Shown here: piece after piece, positions 27,433 through 40,618 of the stretch | Numbering within the stretch: the stretch's first letter is position 1 | Layout of the letters: each line of letters begins with the position of its first letter | NCBI RefSeq assembly: GCF_051014445.1 | Contig: NW_027488370.1 | Span: 806,001 to 870,000, forward strand | Origin: Colletes latitarsis | Taxonomy: Eukaryota; Arthropoda; Insecta; Hymenoptera; Colletidae | Direction of reading: 5' to 3' | Length of the DNA: 64,000 bases | Notes under the pieces: model-generated | The model's input: only the letters and a program-made list of their open reading frames with translations | Database searches by the model: none | Told to the model about the DNA's origin: nothing | Position numbers and translations under genes: made by a program

Positions 27433-29900
27433 TCAATTAAACCTGGTTGCGATTAATATTTTAGGGGATAACGCCGGTTACGTCTCGGTTAGGTCTGGGA
27501 TTTTCCCTCATCTAGCTCGTACTTTCGCGTTTTTCGCATTCTTGTTGGCCCGATCCTGGGATTTTTCTGGTTTGGATCACGTAGTAATGTGTTACCACAC
27601 TGAAACAGTCATTAAAAGCATGTTCCGATTCGTATTTTAGAGAATAACGCTGGTTATGTCAGGGTTAGTTCTGGTATTTGCCCTCATCTGGCTCGAACTT
27701 TCGCATTTTTCTCATACTTGTTGGCCAGATCCGAGCCTCTTTCTGGTTTGGATCATCGTAGCAATGCGGTACCACACCGAAACAGTCAATTATACCTGGT
27801 TGCGATTAATATTTTAGGGGATAACGCCGATTTTGTCTGGGTTAGGTCTGGTATTTGCCGTCATCTGGCTCGAACTTGCGCATTTTTCTCATACTTGTTG
27901 GCCAGATCCTGGCCTTTTTCTGGTTTGGATCACGTAGCAATGCGGTACCACACCGTAACAGTCAATTAAACCTGGTTGCGATTAATATTTTACAGGATAA
28001 CGCAGGTTATGTCTCGGTTTGGTCTGGGATTTGCCCTCATCTGGCTCGTACTTTCGCATTTTTCGCATACCTGTTGGCCAGATCCTGGGTTTTCTCTGGT
28101 TTGGATCCCGTAGTAATGTGGTTCCACAACGAAACAGTCAATTAGACCTGGTTGAGATTAATATTTTAGCGGATAACGCCGGTTATGTCTGGGTTAGGTC
28201 TGGTATTTGCCCTCATCTGGCTCATACCTTCGCAATTTTCGCATACATGTTGGCCATATCCTGGGTTCTTTTCTGGTTTGGATCCCGTAGTAATGTGGTA
28301 CCACACTGAAACAGTCAATTAAACCTGGTTGCGATTAATATTTTAGAGGACAACGCCGTTTATGTCTCGGGTAGGTCTGGGATTTGCCCACATCTGGCTC
28401 GTACTTTCGCATTTTTCGCATTCTTGTTGGCCAGATCCTGGCCTCTTTCTGGTTTGGATTACGTAGTAATGCGGTACCACATCGAAAGAGTCAATTAAAC
28501 CTGGTTGCGATTAATATTTTAGAGGATAACGCTGGTTGTGTCTCGGTTTGGTCTGGGATTTGCCCCCATCTGGCTCGTACTTTCGCATTTTTCGCATTCT
28601 TGTTGGCCAGATCCTGGGGTTTTTCTGATATGGATTCCGTAGTAATGTGGTACCACACTGAAACAGTCAATAAAAGCTGGTTCCGATTAGTATTTTAGAG
28701 GATAACGCTGGTTATGTCTGTGTTAGTTCTGGTACTTGCATTCATCTGGCTCATAGTTTCGCGTTTTTCGCACACTTCTTGGCCAGACCCTGGCCCTTCT
28801 CTGGTTTGGATCACGTTGTAATGTGGTACCACACTGGAACAGTCAATAGAAGCAGGTTCCGATAAGTATTTTAGAGGATAACGCTGGATATGTCTGGGTT
28901 AGTTCTGGTATTTGCAATCATCTGGCTCATACTTTCGCGTTTTTCTCATAGTTATTGGCCAGATCCTGGGTTTTTTCTGGTTTGGATCCCGTAGAAATGT
29001 GGTTCCACACCGAAACAGTCAATTAAACCTGGTTGCGATTAATATTTTAGAGGATAATTGAGGTTATGTCTCGGTTTGGTCTGGGATTTGCCCTCATCTG
29101 TCTCGTACTTTCGCATTTTGCGCATACTTGTTGGCCAGATCCTGGCCTTTTTCTTGTTCGGATCACGTAGTAATACAGTACCACACCGAAACAATCAATT
29201 AAACCTGGTTGCGATTAATATGTTAGAGGATAACGCTGGTTATGGCTGGGTTAGTTCTGGTATTTGCAATCATCTGGCTCATACTTTCGCATTTTTCGCA
29301 TACTTGTCGGCCAGATCCTGGCCTCTTTCTGGTTTGGATCATCGTAGCAATGCGGTACCACACCGAAAAGTCAATTATACCTGGTTGCGATTAATATTTT
29401 AGGGGATAATGCCGGTTACGTCTCGGTTAGGTCTGGGATTTTCCCACATCTGGCTCGTACTTTCGCATTTTTCGCATCCTTGTTGGCCCGATCCTGGGCT
29501 TTTTCTGTTTTGGATCACGTAGTAATGTGGTACAACACTGAAACAGTCATTAAAAGCATGTTCCGATTCGTATTTTAGAGAATAACGCTGGTTATGTCAG
29601 GGTTAGTTCTGGTATTTGCCCTCATCTGGCTCATACTTTCGCATTTTTCTCATACTTGTTGGCAAGATCCTGGCCTTTTTCTGGTTTGGATCACGTAGTA
29701 ATGCGGTACCACACCGAAACAGTCAATTAAACCTGGTTGCGATTAATATTTTAGCGGATAATGCCGGTTATGTCTCGGTTAGGTCTGGTATTTGCCCTCA
29801 TCTGGCTCGAACTTTCGCATTTTTCTCATATTTGTTGGCCAGATCCGGGCCTCTTTCTGGTTTGGATCATCGTAGCAATGCGGTACCACACCGAAACAGT

Positions 29901-30030
29901 CAATTATACCTGGTTGCGATTAATATTTTAGGGGATAACGCCGATTCGCATTTTTCGCATACTTGTTGGCCATATCCTGGGTTCTTTTCTGGTTTGGATC
30001 CCGTAGTAATGTGGTACCACACTGAAACAG
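29901..30030 (+). repeat. Truncated 130 bp monomer, fifth site
   Basis: Junction at 29,946/29,947, exactly 3,786 bp after the one at 26,160, in the second tandem copy of the 3,786 bp block. Confidence 0.83.
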
Positions 30031-31088
30031 TCAATTAAACCTGGTTGCGATTAATATTTTAGAGGACAACGCCGTTTATGTCTGTTTTAGGTCTGGTGTT
30101 TGCCCTCATCTGGCTCGTACTTTCGCATGTTTCGCATACTTTTTGGCCAGATCCTGGCCTTTTTCTGGTTTGGATCACGTAATAATGTGGTACCACACTG
30201 AAACAGTCATTAAAAGCATGTTCTGATTCGTATTTTAGAGGATAACGTTGGTTATGTCAGGCATAGTTATGGTGTTTGCAATCATCTGGCTCATACTTTC
30301 GCATTTTTCGCATACTTGTTGGCCAGATCCTGGCCTTTTTCTGGTTTGGATCACGTAGTAATGCGGTACCACACCGAAACAGTCAATTAAACCTGGTTGC
30401 GATTAATATTTTAGAGGATAACGCTGGTTATGTCTGGGTTAGTTCTGGTATTTGCAATCATCTGGCTCATACTTTCGCATTTTTCGCATACTTGTTGGCC
30501 AGATCCTGGGTTCTTTCTGGTTTGGATCCCGTACTAATGTGGTTCCACACCGAAACAGTCAATTAAACCAGGTTGCGATTAATATTTTAGAGGATAACGC
30601 TGGTTTTGTCTGGGTTAGGTCTGGTATTTGCCCCCATCTGACTTGTACTTTCGCATTTTTGTCATACTTGTTGGCAAGATCCTGGCCTTTTTCTGGTTTG
30701 GATCACGTAGTAAAGCGGTACCACACCGAAACAGTCAATTAAACCTCGTTGCGATTAATATTTTAGGGGATAACGCCGGTTACGTCTCGGTTAGGTCTGG
30801 GATTTGCCCTCATCTGGCTCATACTTTCGCATTTTTCTCATACTTGTTGGCAAGATCCTGGCCTTTTTCTGGTTTGGATCACGTAGTAATGCGGTACCAC
30901 ACCGAAACAGTCAATTAAACCTGGTTGCGATTAATATTTTAGCGGATAATGCCGGTTATGTCTCGGTTAGGTCTGGTATTTGCCCTCATCTGGCTCGAAC
31001 TTTCGCATTTTTCTCATATTTGTTGGCCAGATCCGGGCCTCTTTCTGGTTTGGATCATCGTAGCAATGCGGTACCACACCGAAACAGT

Positions 31089-31218
31089 CAATTATACCTG
31101 GTTGCGATTAATATTTTAGGGGATAACGCCGATTCGCATTTTTCGCATACTTGTTGGCCATATCCTGGGTTCTTTTCTGGTTTGGATCCCGTAGTAATGT
31201 GGTACCACACTGAAACAG
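31089..31218 (+). repeat. Truncated 130 bp monomer, sixth site
   Basis: Junction at 31,134/31,135, exactly 3,786 bp after the one at 27,348. No truncated monomer of this kind was seen right of it. Confidence 0.83.
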
Positions 31219-32796
31219 TCAATTAAACCTGGTTGCGATTAATATTTTAGGGGATAACGCCGGTTACGTCTCGGTTAGGTCTGGGATTTTCCCTCATCTA
31301 GCTCGTACTTTCGCGTTTTTCGCATTCTTGTTGGCCCGATCCTGGGATTTTTCTGGTTTGGATCACGTAGTAATGTGTTACCACACTGAAACAGTCATTA
31401 AAAGCATGTTCCGATTCGTATTTTAGAGAATAACGCTGGTTATGTCAGGGTTAGTTCTGGTATTTGCCCTCATCTGGCTCGAACTTTCGCATTTTTCTCA
31501 TACTTGTTGGCCAGATCCGAGCCTCTTTCTGGTTTGGATCATCGTAGCAATGCGGTACCACACCGAAACAGTCAATTATACCTGGTTGCGATTAATATTT
31601 TAGGGGATAACGCCGATTTTGTCTGGGTTAGGTCTGGTATTTGCCGTCATCTGGCTCGAACTTGCGCATTTTTCTCATACTTGTTGGCCAGATCCTGGCC
31701 TTTTTCTGGTTTGGATCACGTAGCAATGCGGTACCACACCGTAACAGTCAATTAAACCTGGTTGCGATTAATATTTTACAGGATAACGCAGGTTATGTCT
31801 CGGTTTGGTCTGGGATTTGCCCTCATCTGGCTCGTACTTTCGCATTTTTCGCATACCTGTTGGCCAGATCCTGGGTTTTCTCTGGTTTGGATCCCGTAGT
31901 AATGTGGTTCCACAACGAAACAGTCAATTAGACCTGGTTGAGATTAATATTTTAGCGGATAACGCCGGTTATGTCTGGGTTAGGTCTGGTATTTGCCCTC
32001 ATCTGGCTCATACCTTCGCAATTTTCGCATACATGTTGGCCATATCCTGGGTTCTTTTCTGGTTTGGATCCCGTAGTAATGTGGTACCACACTGAAACAG
32101 TCAATTAAACCTGGTTGCGATTAATATTTTAGAGGACAACGCCGTTTATGTCTCGGGTAGGTCTGGGATTTGCCCACATCTGTCTCGTACTTTCGCATTT
32201 TTCGCATTCTTGTTGGCCAGATCCTGGCCTCTTTCTGGTTTGGATTACGTAGTAATGCGGTACCACATCGAAAGAGTCAATTAAACCTGGTTGCGATTAA
32301 TATTTTAGAGGATAACGCTGGTTGTGTCTCGGTTTGGTCTGGGATTTGCCCCCATCTGGCTCGTACTTTCGCATTTTTCGCATTCTTGTTGGCCAGATCC
32401 TGGGGTTTTTCTGATATGGATTCCGTAGTAATGTGGTACCACACTGAAACAGTCAATAAAAGCTGGTTCCGATTAGTATTTTAGAGGATAACGCTGGTTA
32501 TGTCTGTGTTAGTTCTGGTACTTGCATTCATCTGGCTCATAGTTTCGCGTTTTTCGCACACTTCTTGGCCAGACCCTGGCCCTTCTCTGGTTTGGATCAC
32601 GTTGTAATGTGGTACCACACTGGAACAGTCAATAGAAGCAGGTTCCGATAAGTATTTTAGAGGATAACGCTGGATATGTCTGGGTTAGTTCTGGTATTTG
32701 CAATCATCTGGCTCATACTTTCGCGTTTTTCTCATAGTTATTGGCCAGATCCTGGGTTTTTTCTGGTTTGGATCCCGTAGAAATGTGGTTCCACAC

Positions 32797-34046
32797 CGAA
32801 ACAGTCAATTGAACCTGGTTGCGATTAATATTTTAGAGGATAACGCCGGTTATGTCTCGGTTAGGTCTGGTATTTGCCCTCATCTGGCTCGGACTTTCGC
32901 ATTTTTCGCATACTTGTTGGCCAGATCCTGGCCTTCTTCTGGCTTGGACCACGTAGTAAAGTGGTACCAGACTGAAACAGTCAATTAAACCTGGTTGCGA
33001 ATAATATTTTAGAGGACAACGCTGGTTATGTCTGGGATAGTTCTGGTATTTGCAATCATCTGGCTCATACTTTCGCGTTTTTCTCATAGTTGTTGACCAG
33101 ATCTTGGGTTTTTTGTGGATTGGATCCCGTCGTATTGTGGTTCCACACCGAAACAGTCAATTGAACCTGGTTGCGATTAATATTTTAGAGAATAACGCCG
33201 GTTACGTCTGGGTTAGGTCTGGTGTTTGCCCTCATCTGGCTCGTACTTTCGCATGTTTCGCATACTTGTTGGCCAGATCCTGGCCTTCTTCTGGCTTGGA
33301 TCACGTAGTAATGTGGTACCACACTGAAACAGTCATTAAAAGCATGTTCTGATTCGTATTTTAGAGGATAACGGCGGTTATGTCTCGGTTATGTCTGGGA
33401 TTTGCCCTCATCTGGCTCGAACTTTCGCATTTTTCGCATACTTGTTAGCCAGATCCTGGCCTCTTTCTGGTTTGGATCATCGTAGCAATGCGGTACCACA
33501 CCGAAACAGTCAATTATACCTGGTTGCGATTAATATTTTAGGGGATAACGCCGATTTTGTCTGGGTTAGGTCTGGTATTTGCCCTCATCTGGCTCGAACT
33601 TTCGCATTTTTCTCATACTTGTTGACCATATCCTGGCCTTTTTCTGGTTTGGATCACGAAGTAATGCGGTACCACACCGAAACAGTCAATTAAACCTGGT
33701 TGCGATTAATATTTTACAGGATAACGCAGGTTATGTCTCGGTTTGGTCTGGGATTTGCCCTCATCTGGCTCGTACTTTCGCATTTTTCGCATACTTGTTA
33801 GCCAGATCCTGGCCTCTTTCTGGTTTGGATCATCGTAGGAAAGCGGTACCACACCGAAACAGTCAATTATACCTGGTTGCGATTAATATTTTAGAGGATA
33901 ACGCCGGTTTTGTCTGGGTTAGGTCTGGTATTTGCCCTCATCTGGCTCGAACTTTCGCATTTTTCTCATACTTGTTGGCCAGATCCTGGCCTTTTTCTGG
34001 TTTGGATCACGTAGTAATGCGGTACCACACCGAAACAGTCAATTAA
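32797..34046 (+). repeat. Segment paralogous to 21,703-22,600
   Basis: Between about 32,797 and 33,690 the sequence follows 21,703-22,596 at a shift of 11,094 bp (7,308 + 3,786). Shared oddities include AAAGTGGTACCAG, GGTTGCGAATAATATT, a GTTGACCAGATCTTGG monomer with TTGTGGATTGG, and GATAACGGCGG. After about 33,690 the two diverge, one continuing with GAGGACAACGCCG and this one with ACAGGATAACGCAGG and a GTAGGAAAGCGG monomer. The same segment recurs at 38,300-39,160 (shift 5,464 bp). Confidence 0.78.
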
Positions 34047-34423
34047 ACCTGGTTGCGATTAATATTTTAGAGGATAACGCTGGTTATGTCTGGGTTAGTT
34101 CTGGTATTTGCAATCATCTGGTTCATACTTTCGCATTTTTCGCATACCTGTTGGCCAGATCCTGGGATTCTTTCTAGTTTGAATACCGTAGTAATGTGGT
34201 TCCACACCGAAACAGTCAATTAAACCTGGTTGCGATTAATATTTTAGAAGATAACGCCGGTTTTGTCTGGGTTAGGTCTGGTATTTGCCCTCATCTGGCT
34301 CGAACTTTCGCATTTTTCTCATACTTGTTGGCCAGATCCTGGCCTTTTTCTGGTTTGGATCACGTAGTAATGCGGTACAACACCGAAACAGTCAATCAAA
34401 CCCGGTTGCGATTAATATTTTAG

Positions 34424-35306
34424 AGGATAACGCCGGTTACGTCTGTGTTAGGTCTGGTATTTGCCATCATCTGGCTCGTACTTTCGCATTTTTCGCATAC
34501 TTGTTGGCCAGATCCTGGCCTCTTTCTGGTTTGGATCATCGTAGCAATGCCGTACCACACCGAAACAGTCAATTATACCTGGTTGCGATTAATATTTTAC
34601 GGGATAACGCCGGTTACGTCTCGGTTTGTTCTGGGATTTTCCCTCATCTGGCTCGTACTTTCGCATTTTTTGCATTTTTGTTGGCCCGATCCTGGCCATT
34701 TTCTGGTTTGGATCACGTAGTAATGCGGTACAACACCGAAACAGTCAATTATACCTGGTTGCGATTAATATTTTAGGGGATAACGCCGATTTTGTCTGGG
34801 TTAGGTCTGGTATTTGCCGTCATCTGGCTCGAACTTGCGCATTTTTCTCATACTTGTTGGCCAGATCCTGGCCTTTTTCTGGTTTGGATCACGTAGTAAT
34901 GCGGTACCACACCGAAACAGTCAATTAAACCTGGTTGCGATTAATATTTTACAGGATAACGCAGGTTATGTCTCGGTTTGGTCTGGGATTTGCCCTCATC
35001 TGGCTCGTACTTTCGCATTTTTCGCATACCTGTTGGCCAGATCCTGGGTTTTCTCTGGTTTGGATCCCGTAGTAATGTGGTTCCACAACGAAACAGTCAA
35101 TTAAACCTGGTTGAGATTAATATTTTAGCGGATAACGCCGGTTATGTCTGGGTTAGGTCTGGTATTTGCCCTCATCTGGCTCATACCTTCGCAATTTTCG
35201 CATACATGTTGGCCATATCCTGGGTTTTTTTCTGGTTTGGATCCTGTAGTAATGTGGTACCACACTGAAACAGTCAATTAAACCTGGTTGCGATTAATAT
35301 TTTAGA
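34424..35306 (+). repeat. Five-monomer segment duplicated 13 kb away, copy 1
   Basis: This ~880 bp stretch has a rare combination of variants: GTTACGTCTGTGTTAGG, TAGCAATGCCGTACC, GGTTTGTTCTGGG and CATTTTTTGCATTTTTG. It is found again at 47,461 with a shift of 13,037 bp (13,036 after a one-base loss). Neighbouring sequences do not share that shift, so this is a dispersed rather than tandem copy. Confidence 0.78.
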
Positions 35307-38300
35307 AGATAACGCCGGTTTTGTCTGGGTTAGGTCTGGTATTTGCCCGCATCTGACTTGTACTTTCGCATTTTTGTCATAATTGTTGGCAAGATCCTGG
35401 CCTTTTTCTGGTTTGGATCACGTAGTAAAGCGGTACCACACCGAAACAGTCAATTAAACCTCGTTGCGATTAATATTTTAGGGGATAACGCCGGTTACGT
35501 CTCGGTTAGGTCTGGGATTTTCCCTCATCTAGCTCGTACTTTCGCGTTTTTCGCATTCTTGTTGGCCCGATCCTGGGATTTTTCTGGTTTGGATCACGTA
35601 GTAATGTGGTACCACACTGAAACAGTCATTAAAAGCATGTTCCGATTCGTATTTTAGAGGATAACGCTGGTTATGTCAGGGTTAGTTCTGGTATTTGCCC
35701 TCATCTGGCTCGAACTTTCGCATTTTTCTCATACTTGTTGGCCAGATCCGGGCCTCTTTCTGGTTTGGATCATCGTAGCAATGCGGTACCACACCGAAAC
35801 AGTCAATTATACCTGGTTGCGATTAATATTTTAGGGGATAACGCCGATTTTGTCTGGGTTAGGTCTGGCATTTGCCGTCATCTGGCTCGAACTTGCGCAT
35901 TTTTCTCATACTTGTTGGCCAGATCCTGGCCTTCTTCTGGTTTGGATCACGTAATAATGTGGTACCACACTGAAACAGTCATTAAAAGCATGTTCTGATT
36001 CGTATTTTAGAGGATAACGCTGGTTATGTCAGGCATAGTTATGGTGTTTGCAATCATCTGGCTCATACTTTCGCATTTTTCGCATACTTGTTGGCCAGAT
36101 CCTGGCCTTTTTCTGGATTGGATCACGTAGTAATGCGGTACCACACCGAAACAGTCAATTAAACCTGGTTGCGATTAATATTTTAGAGGATAACGCTGGT
36201 TATGTCTGGGTTAGTTCTGGTATTTGCAATCATCTGGCTCATACTTTCGCATTTTTCGCATACTTGTTGGCCAGATCCTGGGTTCTTTCTGGTTTGGATC
36301 CCGTACTAATGTGGTTCCACACCGAAACAGTCAATTAAACCAGGTTGCGATTAATATTTTAGAGGTTAACGCTGGTTTTGTCTGGGTTAGGTCTGGTATT
36401 TGCCCCCATCTGACTTGTACTTTCGCATTTTTGTCATACTTGTTGGCAAGATCCTGGCCTTTTTCTGGTTTGGATCACGTAGTAAAGCGGTACCACATCG
36501 AAACAGTCAATTAAACCTCGTTGCGATTAATATTTTAGGGGATAACGCCGGTTACGTCTCGGTTAGGTCTGGGATTTTCCCTCATCTAGCTAGTACTTTC
36601 GCGTTTTTCGCATTCCTGTTGGCCCGATCCTGGGATTTTTCTGGTTTGGATCACGTAGTAATGTGTTACCACACTGAAACAGTCATTAAAAGCATGTTCC
36701 GATTCGTATTTTAGAGAATAACGCTGGTTATGTCAGGGTTAGTTCTGGTATTTGCCCTCATCTGGCTCGAACTTTCGCATTTTTCTCATACTTGTTGGCC
36801 AGATCCGGGCCTCTTTCTGGTTTGGATCATCGTAGCAATGCGGTACCACACCGAAACAGTCAATTATACCTGGTTGCGATTAATATTTTAGGGGATAACG
36901 CCGATTTTGTCTGGGTTAGGTCTGGTATTTGCCGTCATCTGGCTCGAACTTGCGCATTTTTCTCATACTTGTTGACCAGATCCTGGCCTTTTTCTGGTTT
37001 GGATCACATAGTAATGCGGTACCACACCGAAACAGTCAATTAAACCTGGTTGCGATTAATATTTTACAGGATAACGCAGGTTATGTCTCGGTTTGGTCTG
37101 GGATTTGCCCTCATCTGGCTCGTACTTTCGCATTTTTCGCATACCTGTTGGCCATATCCTGGGTTCTTTTCTGGTTTGGATCCCGTAGTAATGTGGTACC
37201 ACACTGAAACAGTCAATTAAACCTGGTTGCGATTAATATTTTAGAGGACAACGCCGTTTATGTCTCGGGTAGGTCTGGGATTTGCCCACATCTGGCTCGT
37301 ACTTTCGCATTTTTCGCATTCTTGTTGGCCAGATCCTGGCCTCTTTCTGGTTTGGATCACGTAATAATGTGGTACCACACTGAAACAGTCATTAAAAGCA
37401 TGTTCTGATTCGTATTTTAGAGGATAACGCTGGTTATGTCAGGCATAGTTATGGTGTTTGCAATCATCTGGCTCATACTTTCGCATTTTTCGCATACTTG
37501 TTGGCCAGATCCTGGCCTTTTTCTGGTTTGGATCACGTTGTAATGTGGTACCACACTGGAACAGTCAATAGAAGCTGGTTCCGATAAGTATTTTAGAGGA
37601 TAACGCTGGATATGTCTGGGTCAGTTCTGGTATTTGCAATCATCTGGCTCATACTTTCGCGTTTTTCTCATAGTTATTGGCCAGATCCTGGGTTTTTTCT
37701 GGTTTGGATCCCGCAGTAATGCGGTACCACATCGAAAGAGTCAATTAAACCTGGTTGCGATTAATATTTTAGAGGATAACGCTGGTTGTGTCTCGGTTTG
37801 GTCTGGGATTTGCCCCCATCTGGCTCGTACTTTCGCATTTTTCGCATTCTTGTTGGCCAGATCCTGGGGTTTTTCTGATATGGATTCCGTAGTAATGTGG
37901 TACCACACTGAAACAGTCAATAAAAGCTGGTTCCGATTAGTATTTTAGAGGATAACGCTGGATATGTCTGTGTTAGTTCTGGTATTTGCATTCATCTGGC
38001 TCATAGTTTCGCGTTTTTCGCACACTTCTTGGCCAGACCCTGGCCCTTCTCTGGTTTGGATCACGTTGTAATGTGGTACCACACTGGAACAGTCAATAGA
38101 AGCTGGTTCCGATAAGTATTTTAGAGGATAACGCTGGATATGTCTGGGTTAGTTCTGGTATTTGCAATCATCTGGCTCATACTTTCGCGTTTTTCTCATA
38201 GTTATTGGCCAGATCCTGGGTTTTTTCTGGTTTGGATCCCGCAGTAATGTGGTTCCACACCGAAACAGTCAATTGACCCTGGTTGCGATTAATATTTTAG

Positions 38301-38328
38301 AGGATAACGCCGGTTATGTCTCGGTTAT
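35307..38328 (+). repeat. Mosaic of core monomers between duplicated blocks
   Basis: This stretch resembles pieces of the 3,786 bp block in a new order. Monomers at 36,048, 36,224 and 36,400 match 30,276, 30,452 and 30,628 (shift 5,772 bp), whereas the truncated monomers are absent and replaced by full-length GCCGATTTTGTC copies. At 37,340-37,640 the joins differ again. It reads as a patchwork built by several exchanges. No non-satellite sequence is present. Confidence 0.65.
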
Positions 38329-40618
38329 GTCTGGTATTTGCCCTCATCTGGCTCGGACTTTCGCATTTTTCGCATACTTGTTGGCCAGATCCTGGCCTTC
38401 TTCTGGCTTGGACCACGTAGTAAAGTGGTACCAGACTGAAACAGTCAATTAAACCTGGTTGCGAATAATATTTTAGAGGACAACGCTGGTTATGTCTGGG
38501 ATAGTTCTGGTATTTGCAATCATCTGGCTCATACTTTCGCGTTTTTCTCATAGTTGTTGACCAGATCTTGGGTTTTTTGTGGATTGGATCCCGTCGTATT
38601 GTGGTTCCACACCGAAACAGTCAATTGAACCTGGTTGCGATTAATATTTTAGAGAATAACGCCGGTTATGTCTGGGTTAGGTCTGGTGTTTGCCCTCATC
38701 TGGCTCGTACTTTCGCATGTTTCGCATACTTGTTGGCCAGATCCTGGCCTTCTTCTGGCTTGGATCACGTAGTAATGTGGTACCACACTGAAACAGTCAT
38801 TAAAAGCATGTTCTGATTCGTATTTTAGAGGATAACGGCGGTTATGTCTCGGTTATGTCTGGGATTTGCCCTCATCTGGCTCGAACTTTCGCATTTTTCG
38901 CATACTTGTTAGCCAGATCCTGGCCTCTTTCTGGTTTGGATCATCGTAGCAATGCGGTACCACGTCGAAACAGTCAATTATACCTGGTTGCGATTAATAT
39001 TTTAGGGGATAACGCCGATTTTGTCTGGGTTAGGTCTGGTATTTGCCCTCATCTGGCTCGAACTTTCGCATTTTTCTCATACTTGTTGACCAGATCCTGG
39101 CCTTTTTCTGGTTTGGATCACGCAGTAATGCGGTACCACACCGAAACAGTCAATTAAACCTGGTTGCGATTAATATTTTACAGGATAACGCAGGTTATGT
39201 CTCGGTTTGGTCTGGGATTTGCCCTCATCTGGCTCGTACTTTCGCATTTTTCGCATACTTGTTAGCTAGATCCTGGCCTCTTTCTGGTTTGGATCATCGT
39301 AGGAAAGCGGTACTACACCGAAACAGTCAATTATACCTGGTTGCGATTAATATTTTAGAGGATAACGCCGGTTTTGTCTGGGTTAGGTCTGGTATTTGCC
39401 CTCATCTGGCTCGAACTTTCGCATTTTTCTCATACTTGTTGGCCAGATCCTGGCCTTTTTCTGGTTTGGATCACGTAGTAATGCGGTACCACACCGAAAC
39501 AGTCAATTAAACCTGGTTGCGATTAATATTTTAGAGGATAACGCCGGTTATGTCTGTTTTAGGTCTGGTGTTTGCCCTCATCTGGCTCGTACTTTCGCAT
39601 GTTTCGCATACTTTTTGGCCAGATCCTGGCCTTTTTCTGGTTTGGATCACGTAATAATGTGGTACCACACTGAAACAGTCATTAAAAGCATGTTCTGATT
39701 CGTATTTTAGAGGATAACGCTGGTTATGTCAGGCATAGTTATGGTGTTTGCAATCATCTGGCTCATACTTTCGCATTTTTCGCATACTTGTTGGCCAGAT
39801 CCTGGCCTTTTTCTGGTTTGGATCACGTAGTAATGCGGTACCACACCGAAACAGTCAATTAAACCTGGTTGCGATTAATATTTTAGAGGATAGCGCCGGT
39901 TATGTCTCGGTTAGGGCTGGGATTTGCCCTCATCTGGCTCGTACTTTCGCATTTTTCGCATACTTGTTGGCCAGATCCTGGGCTTTTTCTGATTTGGATC
40001 ACGTAGTAATGTGGTACCACACTGAAACAGTTAATTAAACCTGGTTGCAATTAATATTTTAGAGGATAACGCTGGTTATGTCTCGGTTAGGTCTGGGATT
40101 TGCCCTCATCTGGATCGTTCTTTGCATTTTTCGCATACTTGTTGGCCAGATCCTGGGTTCTTTCTGGTTTGTATCCCGTGGTAATGTGGTTCCACAACGA
40201 AACAGTCAATTAAACCTGGTTGCGATTAATATTTTAGCGGATAACGCCGGTTGTGTCTGGGTTAGGTCTGGGATTTTCCCTCATGTGGCTCGAACTTTCG
40301 CGTTTCTCGCATTCTTGTTGGCCCCATCCTGGGATTTTTCTGGTTTGGATCCCGCAGTATTGTGTTACCTCACGGAAACAGTCATTAAAAGCATGTTCCG
40401 ATTCGTATTTTAGAGGATAACGCTTGTTATGTCAGGGTTAGTTCTGGTATTTGCCCTCATCTCGCTCGTACTTTAGCATTTTTCGCATACTTGTTAGCCA
40501 GATCCTGGCCCCTTTCTGGTTTGGATCATCGTAGCAATGCGGTACCACACCGAAACAGTCAATTATACCTGGTTGCGATTAATATTTTAGAGGATAACGC
40601 CGGTTTTGTCTGGGTTAG
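38329..40618 (+). repeat. 2,290 bp tandem higher-order block (13 monomers), copy 1
   Basis: The block is repeated immediately to the right with a shift of 2,290 bp: 38,514 with 40,804, 38,855 with 41,145, 39,043 with 41,333, 39,396 with 41,686, 39,748 with 42,038 and 40,078 with 42,368. The left limit is where GTCTCGGTTATG (copy 1) and GTCTGGGTTAGG (copy 2 flank) stop differing, at about 38,329. Thirteen monomers give 2,288 bp, so the block is essentially full length. Only a few single-base differences were noticed, for example TACTACACC near 39,312 against TACCACACC near 41,602. Confidence 0.86.

Larger units (their letters stand above)
22845..29010 (+). repeat. 7,660 bp higher-order block, copy B, two monomers shorter
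   Basis: This is the second copy of the block described at 15,185. At about 28,402 the shift relative to copy A falls from 7,660 to 7,308, so copy B lacks 352 bp, exactly two monomers, that lie in copy A around 20,742-21,094. The copy is then cut at about 29,011, where a 3,786 bp sub-block starts again. The region therefore records at least two exchange events: the large duplication and a later internal deletion, or an insertion in copy A. Confidence 0.8.
25225..29010 (+). repeat. 3,786 bp tandem higher-order block, copy 1 (about 22 monomers)
   Basis: This block is repeated immediately to the right at 29,011 with a constant shift of 3,786 bp. Landmarks at 25,272, 25,830, 26,490, 26,666, 26,842, 27,718, 28,019 and 28,384 recur at 29,058, 29,616, 30,276, 30,452, 30,628, 31,504, 31,805 and 32,170. 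The length is 22 monomers minus two 46 bp deletions plus a few single-base insertions. One visible difference is CCCTCGTCTGG near 27,022 against CCCTCATCTGG near 30,808. A third, partly rearranged relative lies at about 17,565-21,400. Confidence 0.87.
29011..32796 (+). repeat. 3,786 bp tandem higher-order block, copy 2
   Basis: This is the head-to-tail sister of 25,225-29,010. The junction is visible as GTAGAAATGTGGTTCC followed by CAATTAAACC and the GATAATTGAGG marker at about 29,050. At the right end, the same GTAGAAATG monomer instead continues with CAATTGAACC at about 32,810, so the crossover lies in the GAAACAGTCAATT stretch. From 32,698 onward the sequence follows 21,604-22,600 at a shift of 11,094 bp. 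Confidence 0.86.
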
